A stretch of DNA of 64,000 nucleotides, taken from positions 124,001-188,000 of the forward strand of contig NZ_MUKP01000002.1 of assembly GCF_002081715.1 (NCBI RefSeq), in the 5' to 3' direction. A program made the position numbers and the translations under genes. The stretch is from Nocardia donostiensis. Lineage in GTDB: Bacteria; Actinomycetota; Actinomycetes; Mycobacteriales; Mycobacteriaceae. The notes beneath the pieces were generated by a model that ran no database searches, was not told the origin of the DNA, and saw only the letters and a program-made list of their open reading frames with translations. Within the stretch, counting starts at the first letter, position 1. Each line of letters opens with the position of its first letter. This document shows, piece by piece, positions 9,783 to 21,214 of the stretch.

Positions 9783-10457
9783 TCACGATACGACCGAGCC
9801 GATCCAGGAGGAGAAGGCGCTCGGGTTGCGGGTTTGCAGCAGGACTCGGCCGGGGCCGACGAAATCGAAGACCAGCCCCTCCCCCGATTTCAGCGATTGC
9901 AGGGAACGGCCCGAAACAGCCCGGCGGATGGCGAAGTTCATCGCCAGGTCGTAGGCGACGACGTGACCGGTGTCGATGGTGACCGGCTCACCGGGCGGTA
10001 GATCGATCACGTCGATGGCGCCGAAGACACCGACCACGACCTCGCCTTCGCCGTGTGCGCGCAGACCGAATCCGCCCTCGCCGCCGAACAGATTCGCGAA
10101 CCCACCCCATTTGCTTTCCACCTGGACGCCAGGGGAATTGGCGATCCACGCGCCGCGGCTGATGAAGAACGGGCGGTCGGGGGTGATGGACAGCGGCAGC
10201 AGATCGCCGGGCAGTGCGTGCGCGACATCGACCCAGCCGCCCTGCGGGGGCGCGGTGAACGTGGAGACGAAGAACGACTCCCCGGCCAGCACCGACCTCT
10301 TCAACCCGGCGATGATGCCACCCTCGGCTTTCGCCTGCAGTGTCACATTCGCCGAATGTGCCACCATGGCACCGCTTTCCACCCGGACCGGCTCATTGCC
10401 CGCGAGCACACACCGCGCCACCGTCGAGGACGGGTTGTGCCGCAACTCCACTTTCAT
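9783..10457 (-). CDS. AIM24/TIGR00266 family protein
   Basis: 224-aa protein with the Gly-rich beta-helical AIM24 fold. Recognisable family features are the N-terminal segment on substrate-like beta strands (VRVESGAMVAHS), the Gly-rich region (GGIIAGLKRSVLAGESFF), LPGDLLPL, and the C-terminal GPGRVLLQTRNPSAF. In mitochondria the family affects membrane organisation; bacterial roles are unknown. It is a single gene on the minus strand, with 94 bp between it and the Ddn-like gene downstream. Confidence 0.88.
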   Translation of the reverse strand: MKVELRHNPSSTVARCVLAGNEPVRVESGAMVAHSANVTLQAKAEGGIIAGLKRSVLAGESFFVSTFTAPPQGGWVDVAHALPGDLLPLSITPDRPFFISRGAWIANSPGVQVESKWGGFANLFGGEGGFGLRAHGEGEVVVGVFGAIDVIDLPPGEPVTIDTGHVVAYDLAMNFAIRRAVSGRSLQSLKSGEGLVFDFVGPGRVLLQTRNPSAFSSWIGSVVS

Positions 10458-10703
10458 GAACCCGGAGCCTACCCGCGCCGAGCCCCGGCCGCCGCGGTCC
10501 GGGTCAGTGCACTGTCACCTGCCTGGTCTGCGCAGAGAACGGCAGATCGCAGCCGGTCCAGGGCTTTTGCGCGCCGGGTCAACGGGTTGCCCCGGCGCAG
10601 TCCGGTGGTCCGGTTGCCGCGCCGGGTGCACCTGCGCCGGGTCGGCGCGGGCACGCAGGTGCCGCCGCACGCTACGACTAGTGACGGTACGCGGACGCGA
10701 CTG

Positions 10704-11072
10704 CTACTTCAGCGAGCGCAACGCCGCCTCGTCCCGCGCGACGACAGCGGTACCGGCTGAGGTCAACACGATGGGGCGCTGGATGAGTGCCGGGTGGGCG
10801 GCCAACGCCTCGATCCAACGATCCCGGTCGGCGTCGGTACGACCCCAGCCGGGGATGCCGAGGTCCTTGGCGAGTTGATCGCCGGTCCGGGTGATATCCC
10901 AGGGTTCGGCGCCGAGACGGGCCAGCACATCGCGGAGTTCGTCGGCGGTCGGCGGGTCATCCAGGTAGCGGCGCACCGTGTAGGCGGCGCCGCCGGTGTC
11001 GAGGTGTTCGAGCGCGGCGCGGCTCTTGGAGCAGCGCGGGTTGTGCCAGATCTCGGTGTTCCCGGTGGTCAT
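10704..11072 (-). CDS. ArsC-family reductase (arsenate reductase-like, glutaredoxin type)
   Basis: 122-aa thioredoxin-fold protein. The N-terminal HNPRCSKSRAALEHL places the reactive Cys14 in the ArsC/YffB signature; RRYLDDPPTADELRDVL and QRPIVLTSAGTAVVARDEA follow as in the family, and the Arg of QRPIV is a known anion ligand. The family includes true glutathione/glutaredoxin-type arsenate reductases and SpxA-like proteins; the length and RPIV motif favour the reductase side. No ars genes are nearby, so an arsenic role cannot be concluded. It lies 20 bp upstream-side from the GT39 gene stop, on the same strand. Confidence 0.85.
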   Translation of the reverse strand: MTTGNTEIWHNPRCSKSRAALEHLDTGGAAYTVRRYLDDPPTADELRDVLARLGAEPWDITRTGDQLAKDLGIPGWGRTDADRDRWIEALAAHPALIQRPIVLTSAGTAVVARDEAALRSLK

Positions 11073-11093
11073 GATCGCAGGATAGTCCCGCGG

Positions 11094-12632
11094 CTAGAGG
11101 TGCATCCATTCCGGCCACAGCCGCGACCACGGCGTATGCGGGTCCACGCACTTCCACACGCTGACATCGCGGGTGACACCCAGGAAGCCCAACCTGCTGT
11201 CGACCCGGCCGGCCGGTTCGACCACCGCGAACTGCGTGCGCAGCCATTCCTCGTCGCCGCCGACGTACAGGATCGTGCTCGCTGTATCCGGTGGCGCCCC
11301 GAAGTAGCCGAAACCACGGGACGGGCTGTACACCGACGGCAGGCGGTCGCCTGCCAACTGGTCGAGCGCACTTGCCTGCCAATAGGAGTCGGTGACCACC
11401 ACCGCCCGGGCCTTGTCGCCCGGATCGAGCGCCGCATAGGCGGCAGTGACTCCGTCGGCGAGTTCCGGCCAGCCGAATTCGCCGTATATACCGATCTGGA
11501 TGGCCGCTTCGGTCTCGCTGGCGGGGACGGGTACCTGGGCGGGGTCCGGCCACGGCGTGGACCACAGCACCAGCGCGACCGAGCCGGCGGCGAGCACAAA
11601 ACCCGCTCCGGTCGCGGCACGCCTGCGCCCGGCAGAGCGAGCTCGCCGCACCACGTCCACCAGTCCGACCGCACCCGCCGCGATAGCGACCGCGTACATC
11701 CCCGCCAGGTAGTACATGCGGCCACCGAGGATCATGAAGACCACGACCAGCAGCAGGGTGGTTGCTCCCAGGAACCGGTACGGGCGCAACGACCGGGCAC
11801 GCAGCAGTGCCCATACCCCGTAACACAGCAGTACCGCGCCGAGCGCTCCCGCGAGCACGACAGCCAGTGGGACGAAGAGGAACCTGCCGCCGACGACGTC
11901 GGACTCTGCGCTGATCACCGTTCCCAGTGCGAGCTGAGGCCAGCCGTGCCGAGCCTGCCAGAGCAACGTCGGTGTGGTTGCGACCAGCACGATGAAGCCG
12001 CCCAGCCACAGCAGCGGCCTGCGCACCAGGTCCCGCGGCCCGAACACCAGCGCCGTGACCGCTACCGCGATCCAGAAGAACGGGATCAGCCATTTGACCT
12101 GCATATCGATGGCGGTGACGAGCGCGGCGCACAGCAGCAGCCGGTCGCGTCGGGTGCGCACCCAGCGCACCACCAGCCAGGTGATCACCACCCACAGCGC
12201 GACATCGATCGCGTTCGTCGACAGGTTCTTGCCCTGGAGCAGCAGGAACGGCGAGGTCGCGTAGGCGAGGGCAGTGAGTACCTGTGCGCCTCGCCCGCCG
12301 CCGAACTCCCTGGCGATGCAGGCACTCAGCACCACCGCCAGCACGGTCAACGCGATCGCGGGTAGCCGCAGCACGACCAGCGACCCCGCAGCGATCGTGT
12401 CCATGAGCCGGGCCAGCAGCGGCAGTACCGGCCCCTGGTCGGCGTAGCCGAAGGAGAGCCGCTCACCCGCCGACAGGAAATACAGTTCGTCGCCGAAGTA
12501 CCCGTACCTGGTGGCCGACAGCAGCAACACGACCGCGGAAACCACCGCGACCGCTACCACCGGCCGCACGGCCAGTTCGGGCGGCTCGCCCTCGGCTACC
12601 GGTCTTTCCGCTACCTCCACAGCCGTGGTCAC
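11094..12632 (-). CDS. Glycosyltransferase family 39 (ArnT/PMT-like) membrane protein
   Basis: 512-aa multipass membrane protein. The first lumenal loop carries GYFGDELYFLSAG, the acidic catalytic-loop pattern of GT-C enzymes, followed by YADQGPVLPLLARLMD; about ten or more hydrophobic helices follow, then a soluble C-terminal domain (about 380-512). Such enzymes transfer a sugar from a polyprenyl phosphate to a lipid, protein or wall glycan. The start is GTG at 12632, preceded by GGGAGGAG at good distance; an extension of 42 codons upstream looks non-coding. The acceptor is not predictable. Confidence 0.85.
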   Translation of the reverse strand: MTTAVEVAERPVAEGEPPELAVRPVVAVAVVSAVVLLLSATRYGYFGDELYFLSAGERLSFGYADQGPVLPLLARLMDTIAAGSLVVLRLPAIALTVLAVVLSACIAREFGGGRGAQVLTALAYATSPFLLLQGKNLSTNAIDVALWVVITWLVVRWVRTRRDRLLLCAALVTAIDMQVKWLIPFFWIAVAVTALVFGPRDLVRRPLLWLGGFIVLVATTPTLLWQARHGWPQLALGTVISAESDVVGGRFLFVPLAVVLAGALGAVLLCYGVWALLRARSLRPYRFLGATTLLLVVVFMILGGRMYYLAGMYAVAIAAGAVGLVDVVRRARSAGRRRAATGAGFVLAAGSVALVLWSTPWPDPAQVPVPASETEAAIQIGIYGEFGWPELADGVTAAYAALDPGDKARAVVVTDSYWQASALDQLAGDRLPSVYSPSRGFGYFGAPPDTASTILYVGGDEEWLRTQFAVVEPAGRVDSRLGFLGVTRDVSVWKCVDPHTPWSRLWPEWMHL

Positions 12633-12772
12633 CTGCTCGCTCCTCCCGGTCCCGCAACGCGACCTGTACAAGGTAGCGAGAACCACCCGGTCCGGCCGTC
12701 CCTCCACGGGGTGAACGAGACTGGTCATCCTGGCGTAGCCACAGCAGTTCGATGTCATCCTCCAGGTACCGA

Positions 12773-12808
12773 CGAGGGCCGCGCTTCCGGTGGGAAACGC
12801 GGCCCTCG
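12773..12808 (-). terminator. Hairpin terminator downstream of mpa
   Basis: An 11-bp perfect stem (cgagggccgcg, paired with its complement at 12798-12808) surrounds a 14-base loop and starts 14 bp beyond the mpa stop codon. No U-tract follows, which is common for actinobacterial terminators. Confidence 0.75.
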
Positions 12809-12822
12809 GGTCGGAGCCGGAC

Positions 12823-14583
12823 CTACAGGTACTGGCCGGTGTTGGATTCGGTGTCGATCGCGCGGCTGGCGCTGGCGTTCTTGCCGGTGACCAGCGTGCG
12901 GATGTAGACGATCCGTTCGCCCTTCTTACCGGAGATGCGCGCCCAGTCGTCGGGATTCGTGGTGTTGGGCAGGTCCTCGTTCTCGGAGAACTCGTCCACG
13001 ATCGAATCGTAGAGGTGCTGGATGCGCAGACCCGGATTGCCGGTATCGAGCACCGACTTGATGGCGTACTTCTTGGAGCGGTCCACGATGTTCTGGATCA
13101 TGGCGCCGGAGTTGAAGTCCTTGAAGTACAGGACTTCCTTGTCACCGTTGGCGTAGGTGACCTCCAGGAAGCGGTTGTCCTCGCTCTCGGCGTACATCCG
13201 GTCCACTACCCGCTCGATCATTGCGCGGATGCAGGCGCCCTTGTCGCCGCCGAACTCCGCCAGATCGTCGGTGTGCAGCGGCAGCTCCTCGGTGAGGTAC
13301 TTGGAGAAGATGTCCTGCGCCGATTCCGCATCGGGGCGCTCGATCTTGATCTTCACGTCCAGGCGGCCGGGCCGCAGGATCGCGGGGTCGATCATGTCCT
13401 CGCGGTTGGACGCACCGATCACGATGACGTTCTCCAGACCCTCCACACCGTCGATCTCGCTCAGCAGCTGCGGCACCACGGTGGTCTCCACATCGGAGGA
13501 CACACCGGAACCGCGGGTACGGAAGATCGAGTCCATCTCGTCGAAGAACACGATCACCGGCGTCCCTTCCGACGCCTTCTCCCTGGCCCGCTGGAAGATG
13601 ATCCGGATATGGCGCTCGGTTTCGCCGACGAACTTGTTCAGCAGCTCGGGGCCTTTGATGTTGAGGAAGTAGGACTTGGCCTCCTTGGCATCCTCACCGC
13701 GCGCCTCGGCGATCTTCTTGGCCAACGAGTTGGCGACCGCTTTGGCGATGAGCGTCTTACCGCAGCCCGGCGGGCCGTAGAGCAGGACACCCTTGGGCGG
13801 GCGCAGTGCGTATTCGCGGAACAGGTCCTTGTGCAGGAACGGCAGCTCCACCGCGTCGCGGATCTGCTCGATCTGGCGGCCGAGGCCACCGATGTCGTTG
13901 TAGTCGACATCGGGCACTTCCTCCAGCACCAGGTCTTCGACCTCGGCCTTGGGGATGCGTTCGAAGGCGAAACCGGCTTTGGTGTCGACCAGGAGTGAGT
14001 CACCGGGGCGCAGCTTGCGGATCGGGGCTTCGGGGTCGGCCAGATCGTCGTCCTCGGCGACCTTGGCCAGCGGGCCGGACAACCACACCACCCGCTCCTC
14101 GTCGGCATGGCCGACCACGAGGGCACGGCGGCCACCGTCGAGGACCTCGCGCAGGGTGCCGATCTCGCCGACAGCATCGAAATGCCCGGCCTCGACAACG
14201 GTGAGCGCCTCGTTCAGCCGGACGGTCTGGCCGTATTCCAGGGTCTCGGTGTCGATATTCGGTGAGCACGTCAGCCGCATCTTGCGGCCGGAGGTGAACA
14301 CGTCGACGGTCTGATCCTCGTACACGCCGATCAGCACGCCGTATCCGCTGGGCGGCTGACCGAGCCGATCGACCTCCTCACGCAGCGCCACGAGTTGCTG
14401 CCGCGCCTCTTTGAGGGTATCCATCAACTTGGTGTTGCGAATCGTCAGCGAATCGATACGGGCTTCTAATTCCCGTGACCGATCCGGTGAATCGGCGAGT
14501 TGCCTCCGGAGTGCAGCCGCTTCGGCGCGTACCGCCTCGAGCTCTCTCCAGGCCGCCGAATCCGAATTCTCGATGGGGCTCAT
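12823..14583 (-). CDS. mpa: Proteasome-associated ATPase Mpa/ARC
   Basis: 586-aa AAA+ ATPase that binds Pup, unfolds pupylated proteins and feeds them to PrcAB. Domains: N-terminal coiled coil (about 10-75), two OB folds (about 78-215), and the AAA+ module with Walker A GPPGCGKT (270-277) and Walker B IVFFDE (344-349). The C-terminus ends GQYL, the penultimate-Tyr tail that opens the proteasome gate. ATG at 14583 is chosen for the GGGAGGAG site upstream; a start 22 codons earlier (14649) lacks one. It is separated from prcBA by about 7 kb, and diverges from the LppK-like gene. Confidence 0.97.
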   Translation of the reverse strand: MSPIENSDSAAWRELEAVRAEAAALRRQLADSPDRSRELEARIDSLTIRNTKLMDTLKEARQQLVALREEVDRLGQPPSGYGVLIGVYEDQTVDVFTSGRKMRLTCSPNIDTETLEYGQTVRLNEALTVVEAGHFDAVGEIGTLREVLDGGRRALVVGHADEERVVWLSGPLAKVAEDDDLADPEAPIRKLRPGDSLLVDTKAGFAFERIPKAEVEDLVLEEVPDVDYNDIGGLGRQIEQIRDAVELPFLHKDLFREYALRPPKGVLLYGPPGCGKTLIAKAVANSLAKKIAEARGEDAKEAKSYFLNIKGPELLNKFVGETERHIRIIFQRAREKASEGTPVIVFFDEMDSIFRTRGSGVSSDVETTVVPQLLSEIDGVEGLENVIVIGASNREDMIDPAILRPGRLDVKIKIERPDAESAQDIFSKYLTEELPLHTDDLAEFGGDKGACIRAMIERVVDRMYAESEDNRFLEVTYANGDKEVLYFKDFNSGAMIQNIVDRSKKYAIKSVLDTGNPGLRIQHLYDSIVDEFSENEDLPNTTNPDDWARISGKKGERIVYIRTLVTGKNASASRAIDTESNTGQYL

Positions 14584-14700
14584 GTGCTGCTCCTCCCAGT
14601 CCCGGTCTATCAACGCTACCGGGCGCAACCCGTTCGCGCTTTCCGACATGGTTTCGTCGTGATCACATCTGGGCTGTGGCCAACTGCCGGATTATCCATG

Positions 14701-14719
14701 TTAGCCTGCCCTAACCTGT
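14701..14719 (+). promoter_or_regulatory. Possible IdeR/DtxR-like box upstream of the LppK-like gene
   Basis: ttagcctgccctaacctgt agrees with the 19-bp IdeR consensus (TTAGGTTAGCCTAACCTAA) at about 13 positions, with the right half (CCTAACCT) the better one. It lies 44 bp upstream of the lipoprotein start and may also affect mpa on the other strand. A small inverted repeat (cggcga at 14723-14728, tcgccg at 14735-14740) follows within the probable leader. Binding is inferred only. Confidence 0.3.
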
Positions 14720-14762
14720 TTACGGCGAGATATTTCGCCGACTAGCTGAAAGGTTGCCAGTC

Positions 14763-15293
14763 ATGCTCCTTCCCGCGAGGACACTGCGCTTGCCAAGGAC
14801 CGTGGCGGTGGCCGCAGCGGCCGTCGCTCTCTCGGTGGGGCTCACCGCCTGCGGGTCCGATGAGGAGGGTTCCGACAGCGTGGCGACCGCCACCAGCACG
14901 GCGGTAACCAGCACGAGCAGTACTGCCGACCACGGCGAGCAGGCGGGCGAGGCACCTTCTCCCGAGACGCTGCAGGCCACCCTGGACACCCTGGCCGACC
15001 CGGCCGTCGCGCCCGAGGAGAAAACGAAGCTGATCGTCGACGGCGAGAAGCGCACCGCCAATATCGAGCAGATGAACACCGCGCTCGCCGGCTACGGCAC
15101 GCTCACTTTCGCCGTTGCCGACGTCGTCACCGAGGGCGATACGGCGACCGCGCAGGTCACCATCACCTCTCCGCACGGCGCCGCCCCCGCCCTCCCGCTG
15201 ACCTGGGAAAACGTGGACGGCGCCTGGAAGCTGTCGGACGCGAGCGGCTGCGTGCTGTTCAGCTTCGCCCAGTCTCCCTGCGCACCCGCCTGA
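14763..15293 (+). CDS. LppK/MTB12-like lipoprotein
   Basis: 176-aa secreted lipoprotein. A basic N-terminus, a hydrophobic stretch (about 13-27) and the lipobox LTAC (Cys30) predict signal peptidase II processing and attachment to the membrane. A Ser/Thr-rich linker follows, then a domain resembling the mycobacterial low-molecular-weight antigen MTB12 (LPLTWENVDGAWKLSDASGC). In M. tuberculosis the lppK lipoprotein gene occupies the same place, between mpa and trmI, so orthology is likely. ATG at 14763 is preferred over an in-frame TTG nine bases upstream. Its biochemical role is unknown. Confidence 0.85.
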   Translation: MLLPARTLRLPRTVAVAAAAVALSVGLTACGSDEEGSDSVATATSTAVTSTSSTADHGEQAGEAPSPETLQATLDTLADPAVAPEEKTKLIVDGEKRTANIEQMNTALAGYGTLTFAVADVVTEGDTATAQVTITSPHGAAPALPLTWENVDGAWKLSDASGCVLFSFAQSPCAPA

Positions 15294-15312
15294 GCGGGGG
15301 TATCCGCCGGCT

Positions 15313-15346
15313 GCCCGTGACCGATACTCGGTCACGGGCGGTTTCT
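15313..15346 (+). terminator. Intrinsic terminator after the LppK-like gene
   Basis: A perfect 12-bp stem (15313-15324 with 15328-15339) closes a 3-base loop (tac) and is followed by ggtttctt. It starts 20 bp after the stop codon. It is the clearest terminator in the first half of the window. Confidence 0.88.
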
Positions 15347-15415
15347 TATGTGTCGTACCCCCACCGATGTCTTCCGTGACCACACCCGGTCGGCTCGCCG
15401 CGCGACCGGACGGCG

Positions 15416-17247
<1,832 letters not shown>

Positions 17248-17274
17248 GACGGGTTCGATTCCGGCCCGCTCGGT

Positions 17275-18135
17275 TCAGAACGCGCGGCAGGAGCGGATAT
17301 CGGTGGCCAGGATGGCTTTGGCACCTATGTCGGCGAGTTGGTCCATCATCGTATTGCCCAGTTTGCGTGGCACCAGCGCACGCACCGCCACCCAGCCGGG
17401 ATCGGCCAGCGGGGACACCGTGGGCGATTCCAAGCCCGGGGTGATGCGCACGGCGCGGTCGAGTAGTTCCTTGGGGCAGTCGTAGTCGAGCATCAGGTAC
17501 TGCTGGGCGAACACCACCCCCTTGACGCGGGCGATGAGCTGATTGCGCACCCGGTCGTCGGATTCTGTGCCATCACGGTCAGCGCGCTCGATCAGCACAC
17601 CTTCGGAATCGCACAGCGATTCGCCGAACGCTACGAGGTTGTGCTGGCGCAGAGTGCGACCGGACCCCACCACATCGGCGATGGCGTCGGCGACACCGAG
17701 CTGGATGGAGATCTCCACCGCCCCGTCGAGCCGGATGACTTCGGCGTCGATTCCCCGGCGCGCCAGATCCGAGCGCACCAGGTTCGCATATGATGTGGCG
17801 ATGCGTTTGCCCTGCAAATCCGCGACCGTCCACTCCTGCCCGGCCGGGGCCGCGTAGCGGAACGTGGAGTTGCCGAAGCCGAGGGCGAGTCGTTCCCGCA
17901 CCGGGGCTCCGGAATCCAAGGCGAGGTCGCGACCGGTGAGACCGAGGTCGAGTTCACCGGAGCCGACGTAGATGGCGATGTCCTTGGGACGCAGGAAGAA
18001 GAACTCGACACCGTTTGCCGGGTCGAGGACGGTCAAATCGCGGGAATCGGTACGTTTGCGGTATCCGGCCTCGGCCAGGATGGCGACTGCCGATTCGGAG
18101 AGTGCGCCTTTGTTGGGGACTGCGACGCGCAGCAT
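17275..18135 (-). CDS. hisG: ATP phosphoribosyltransferase, long form
   Basis: 286-aa enzyme that starts histidine biosynthesis by joining ATP and PRPP. It has the catalytic domains ([14 protein letters not shown], then [18 protein letters not shown], the PRPP-binding loop) and the extra C-terminal regulatory domain (about 215-286) that binds histidine for feedback inhibition, so it does not need HisZ. It sits 48 bp after hisE on the same strand, forming a hisE-hisG operon as in mycobacteria. The coding end meets the RecB-like gene at a 27-bp convergent gap. Confidence 0.96.
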   Translation of the reverse strand: MLRVAVPNKGALSESAVAILAEAGYRKRTDSRDLTVLDPANGVEFFFLRPKDIAIYVGSGELDLGLTGRDLALDSGAPVRERLALGFGNSTFRYAAPAGQEWTVADLQGKRIATSYANLVRSDLARRGIDAEVIRLDGAVEISIQLGVADAIADVVGSGRTLRQHNLVAFGESLCDSEGVLIERADRDGTESDDRVRNQLIARVKGVVFAQQYLMLDYDCPKELLDRAVRITPGLESPTVSPLADPGWVAVRALVPRKLGNTMMDQLADIGAKAILATDIRSCRAF

Positions 18136-18183
18136 TGGCTGGTCCTTTCAGGGGGAACGGCTACGGGATTGCGAGCGCGGTGC

Positions 18184-18447
18184 TCACAAATGTCGGTAGA
18201 CGTCCTCTAGCCGCAGCCCACGGCCCACCATCAGTACCTGCACCCAGTACAGCAGCTGCGAGATCTCCTCGGCGAGCGATTCGTCGCTCTCGTGTTCGGC
18301 GGCCAGCCACACCTCGCCGGCCTCCTCGAGCACCTTCTTGCCCTGGGTGTGCACGCCGGCGTCCAGCGCGGCGACCGTGCCCGACCCTTCCGGGCGGGCG
18401 ACGGCGCGATCCTGGAGCTCGGCGAACAGGGCCTCGAAAGTCTTCAC
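18184..18447 (-). CDS. hisE: Phosphoribosyl-ATP pyrophosphatase
   Basis: 87-aa all-alpha MazG-like enzyme that removes pyrophosphate from phosphoribosyl-ATP, the second histidine step. The metal-binding [13 protein letters not shown] and [14 protein letters not shown] helices are visible (the E-x-x-E...E-x-x-D pattern). It starts with GTG at 18447 and is followed by hisG. HisI is not in the window, which is usual in this group. Confidence 0.94.
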   Translation of the reverse strand: MKTFEALFAELQDRAVARPEGSGTVAALDAGVHTQGKKVLEEAGEVWLAAEHESDESLAEEISQLLYWVQVLMVGRGLRLEDVYRHL

Positions 18448-18532
18448 GGGGTCTCATTGTTTCAGACCCCTGCAAACCGTTTCCGGCCGAGTGGGGCGCG
18501 GGTGTCCGCCGGCGCCACTCGGCGGGGGCGGA

Positions 18533-20347
18533 TCAGGCCGAAGCCAGCAGTGTTTCCAGTTCGGTGACGGCGGTGTGCAGCTGACCCGCGAAGGCGTGCA
18601 TCTGGTCGGCGACCGGGGCCGGGGTGGCCAGGTACAGGTTCCAGCGGTCGGGCAGCAAGACGTAGGCGATGCCGATACAACGGGAGCTGGTGGACCCGAA
18701 ACCGAAGTAGCTGATGTTCACCGACGGTGCGGAACTGGTGCTCAGGTAGTCGTCACGCATGATCGTCCAGCCCGGACTGGTGTACAGCGGGATCGGGTCG
18801 GTGACGCCCAGCTGGGACCCTCGGCGGCGCTGGATCCATTCCAGCTCCCACAGATGCTGTTCGGGTGCGGCGCCCGCCTGGCACTGTTTGGCCCGCTCCA
18901 CATGTGCGGTTGCGGCGGTGCGGGCGGCGGCCAGTTTGGCGGCGTTGTCGGCGGCGGGGTCCTGCATGGTGTCGACGAACGCCACCATTTCCGGGGTCAC
19001 CACCCGCATGGCCTCGGTACGGCCGTTGCGGTATTGCCTGGTTGCGATCGACTCGTAGGTCGCTCCGGTGATCCCTTTACTGCGCCGATGCGCCAGCTGG
19101 TAGCTGAGCTGGGCGAAAGCATCCGGGGAGATGCCGAGCTGTTTGGCCCGCGCAGTCCCGAAATCAGGGAACGAGACAGTGGTGGTGGCGTTCTCGGCCG
19201 CGTAATGGGAGAACGAGGCGCCCGCCGCGGCGATTGTGGAGCGCTGGGCCTCGTCGAGCCGGAACTCGATCGGCTCCACCGGTGGCAGTCCCTGGCCGCG
19301 GGCGCCGCTGCGCTGCGCGTGCTCGGCGGCAGAGGTGCCGAGCAGGGTGTCGACGAAGGACAGGATGGTGGTGCCGTCCAGTCCGCAGTGTTCGACATTG
19401 ATCCCGGCCTGCCCGTCGGCGAACACGATGAACGACACCGATTTGTCGAACCACCGGTTGGCGCTGTCGCCGTGCAGCAGGTTGTCGCAGGCGTGCAGCT
19501 CGTCGCGGGGTGCGAAATCCTCCAGGCACATGGCGAACAGCGCGGTTTCGACGGTGTCCAGCGCGGTGGCGTTACCCGGATCGGCGAGCAGCCCGGCCCT
19601 GGCCCGTGCCCAGTCGGCGCGCGCCAGCGTGGTCAGATGACCGACCGCGGTATCGGTACGCACCGGCCGGGCACCGGCCTTGAGCACTGCGCGCAGCCCG
19701 TCGGCGAGATCGTCGAACGAGTACGGTGCGCCGTCGGGTCCGAGCACGTCCATTCGGAACATGTTGCCGCGGTAGAAGACCAGGATGTGGCGGGCGTCCG
19801 ACGGACCGGGCCAGTCGTCGCTGTAGGGCACCCGGACGGTGTCCTGTTCCTCGCCGGGGATACGAGTTTCGGAGAACAGGTATTTGTTCTGCCCCATCGA
19901 CAGCCGCTGCCCGCGCTGGGTGGCGGGCGGGATCTCCTCCCGGTCCAGCGCCAGCTTGTAGTCGACAGCGGCACCGATGATCCCGGCCGCCCGGTGCACC
20001 TGATCGGCGGGGGTGGATGCGGCCAGCGCGGTATCGTCGCGGAACAGGAAGAAGAAGTTGGCGTTCAGCGCGATCCGGTCACGTCGGCCCAGATAGCGTG
20101 ACGGCCAGAACCTGTCCAGCCAGCTGCCGACGCCGGGGGTGGCGTCATAGGCGCGCAGCTCGTCGTCCAGGGTGCGGCCCGGGCCGCCGGGCCGCAGCAG
20201 ATCGGCAACCGCGGCCTCGGTGGCGGCCAGCTCGTCGGCGGTCAGCAGCGGTGTGCACCACTGCAGGAAACGCGCGCAACTGTCCTCCAGCGTCGGTAAG
20301 GGCACCCGGGGTAGATGCTCTTCGGCGGCAAAGGTGCGTTCGGTCAA
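18533..20347 (-). CDS. Carnitine/choline-type O-acyltransferase
   Basis: 604-aa enzyme of the carnitine/choline acyltransferase family, which moves acyl groups between CoA and a hydroxyl on a quaternary-ammonium substrate. It begins with the family start LPRVPLPTLEDSCARFL, has the catalytic His320 in INVEHCGLDGT (usual form EHSxxDG), and near the C-terminus GATYESIATRQYRNGRTEAMR, the family signature. It starts with TTG at 20347 behind GAGGA; the methyltransferase ends 26 bp upstream and the 2OG oxygenase lies further upstream, so the three form an operon. Such enzymes are rare in bacteria. The real acyl acceptor is unknown. Confidence 0.9.
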   Translation of the reverse strand: MTERTFAAEEHLPRVPLPTLEDSCARFLQWCTPLLTADELAATEAAVADLLRPGGPGRTLDDELRAYDATPGVGSWLDRFWPSRYLGRRDRIALNANFFFLFRDDTALAASTPADQVHRAAGIIGAAVDYKLALDREEIPPATQRGQRLSMGQNKYLFSETRIPGEEQDTVRVPYSDDWPGPSDARHILVFYRGNMFRMDVLGPDGAPYSFDDLADGLRAVLKAGARPVRTDTAVGHLTTLARADWARARAGLLADPGNATALDTVETALFAMCLEDFAPRDELHACDNLLHGDSANRWFDKSVSFIVFADGQAGINVEHCGLDGTTILSFVDTLLGTSAAEHAQRSGARGQGLPPVEPIEFRLDEAQRSTIAAAGASFSHYAAENATTTVSFPDFGTARAKQLGISPDAFAQLSYQLAHRRSKGITGATYESIATRQYRNGRTEAMRVVTPEMVAFVDTMQDPAADNAAKLAAARTAATAHVERAKQCQAGAAPEQHLWELEWIQRRRGSQLGVTDPIPLYTSPGWTIMRDDYLSTSSAPSVNISYFGFGSTSSRCIGIAYVLLPDRWNLYLATPAPVADQMHAFAGQLHTAVTELETLLASA

Positions 20348-20373
20348 GTCGAATCCTCGGTCTGGGTCGGTGG

Positions 20374-21180
20374 TCAGGTCAGCGGCCGCGACACGTGGAG
20401 GTCGGCGTACAGCCAGCCCTCGTCCTCCCGGCCTGCGGTGTCTATGCCATTGGCGGACAGTGTATTCAGTACTTGTGCACGTTCTTCGGCGGAGGCGAAC
20501 CGACGTTGGGCGTATGCACCGGACAACTGCTCGGTGCGGTAGCCGAGCGCAGCCAATTCGGCCTCGATCGGCGCGAAGGAGAACATGCGCAGCACGAAGT
20601 GTGCCATCCACGGCCTGCGCTGCGGGTGAGCACTCACCACGCGCGCGAGAGTTTTCTCCGTCACGTAGCCGATACAGCCGGTGGAGACGACCAGGTCCGC
20701 GCTCGCCAGCAGTTCGCGCTGTTCGTCGGTGGGCTCGGTGGATTCCAGATCGGCGTGCACGGTGCCGTGCAGCAGGCCGGCCGACCGCGCGTAGTTCAGT
20801 GCGGGTTCGGACGCGTCCATCCCGATGAAGCGGACGCCGGGCAGCGCGTCGGCGGCGGCGATCCGGGCGCGGTCCCTGGCGATCAGTGTGGCCGGGTCGG
20901 CCGCGGGGTCGTCGTAGCTCGCGGCCAGTTCTTCGATACCGACGTCCAGGCGCAACAGTGCCGCGTTCACACCATAGGAGCAGCCGATATCGAGCACGGT
21001 GGGATCGGCGCCGTCGTGCGCTACGCGCCACTGCCGGATCTGTTCCTGGAATTGTGGTTTCGCCAATTCCGGTATCCGGTAGTCCAGTTCGGACATCCGC
21101 GCGTAGTACTCGCGCGGATCGGGGCGGGTGTAGATCTCGTCGAAGGAGGCTTTTCCGGTGGTGTCCAACGGCACTGGCAC
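20374..21180 (-). CDS. Class I SAM-dependent methyltransferase
   Basis: 268-aa methyltransferase. Motif I is VLDIGCSYGVNAAL (about 62-75), followed by GVRFIGMDASEPALNYAR (acidic SAM ligand region) and a later VVSTGCIGYVTEK stretch (motif IV position). Its N-terminal segment contains EIYTRPDPREYYARMSELDY, not typical of any well-known subfamily I can name. GTG at 21180 is preceded by AGAGGAAG, so it is preferred to earlier in-frame starts. It sits 34 bp downstream of the 2OG oxygenase gene and 26 bp upstream of the acyltransferase, implying that it methylates an intermediate of the same pathway. Confidence 0.85.
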   Translation of the reverse strand: MPVPLDTTGKASFDEIYTRPDPREYYARMSELDYRIPELAKPQFQEQIRQWRVAHDGADPTVLDIGCSYGVNAALLRLDVGIEELAASYDDPAADPATLIARDRARIAAADALPGVRFIGMDASEPALNYARSAGLLHGTVHADLESTEPTDEQRELLASADLVVSTGCIGYVTEKTLARVVSAHPQRRPWMAHFVLRMFSFAPIEAELAALGYRTEQLSGAYAQRRFASAEERAQVLNTLSANGIDTAGREDEGWLYADLHVSRPLT

Positions 21181-21214
21181 GAACGTCTTCCTCTCGGGTC
21201 GGGCGTTGACCTGC

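Noticed and set aside
20348..21031. N-terminal extension of the carnitine-type acyltransferase
   Set aside because: The upstream part is antisense-like Arg/Gly-rich sequence inside the methyltransferase gene; the TTG with GAGGA at 20347 fits the family start.
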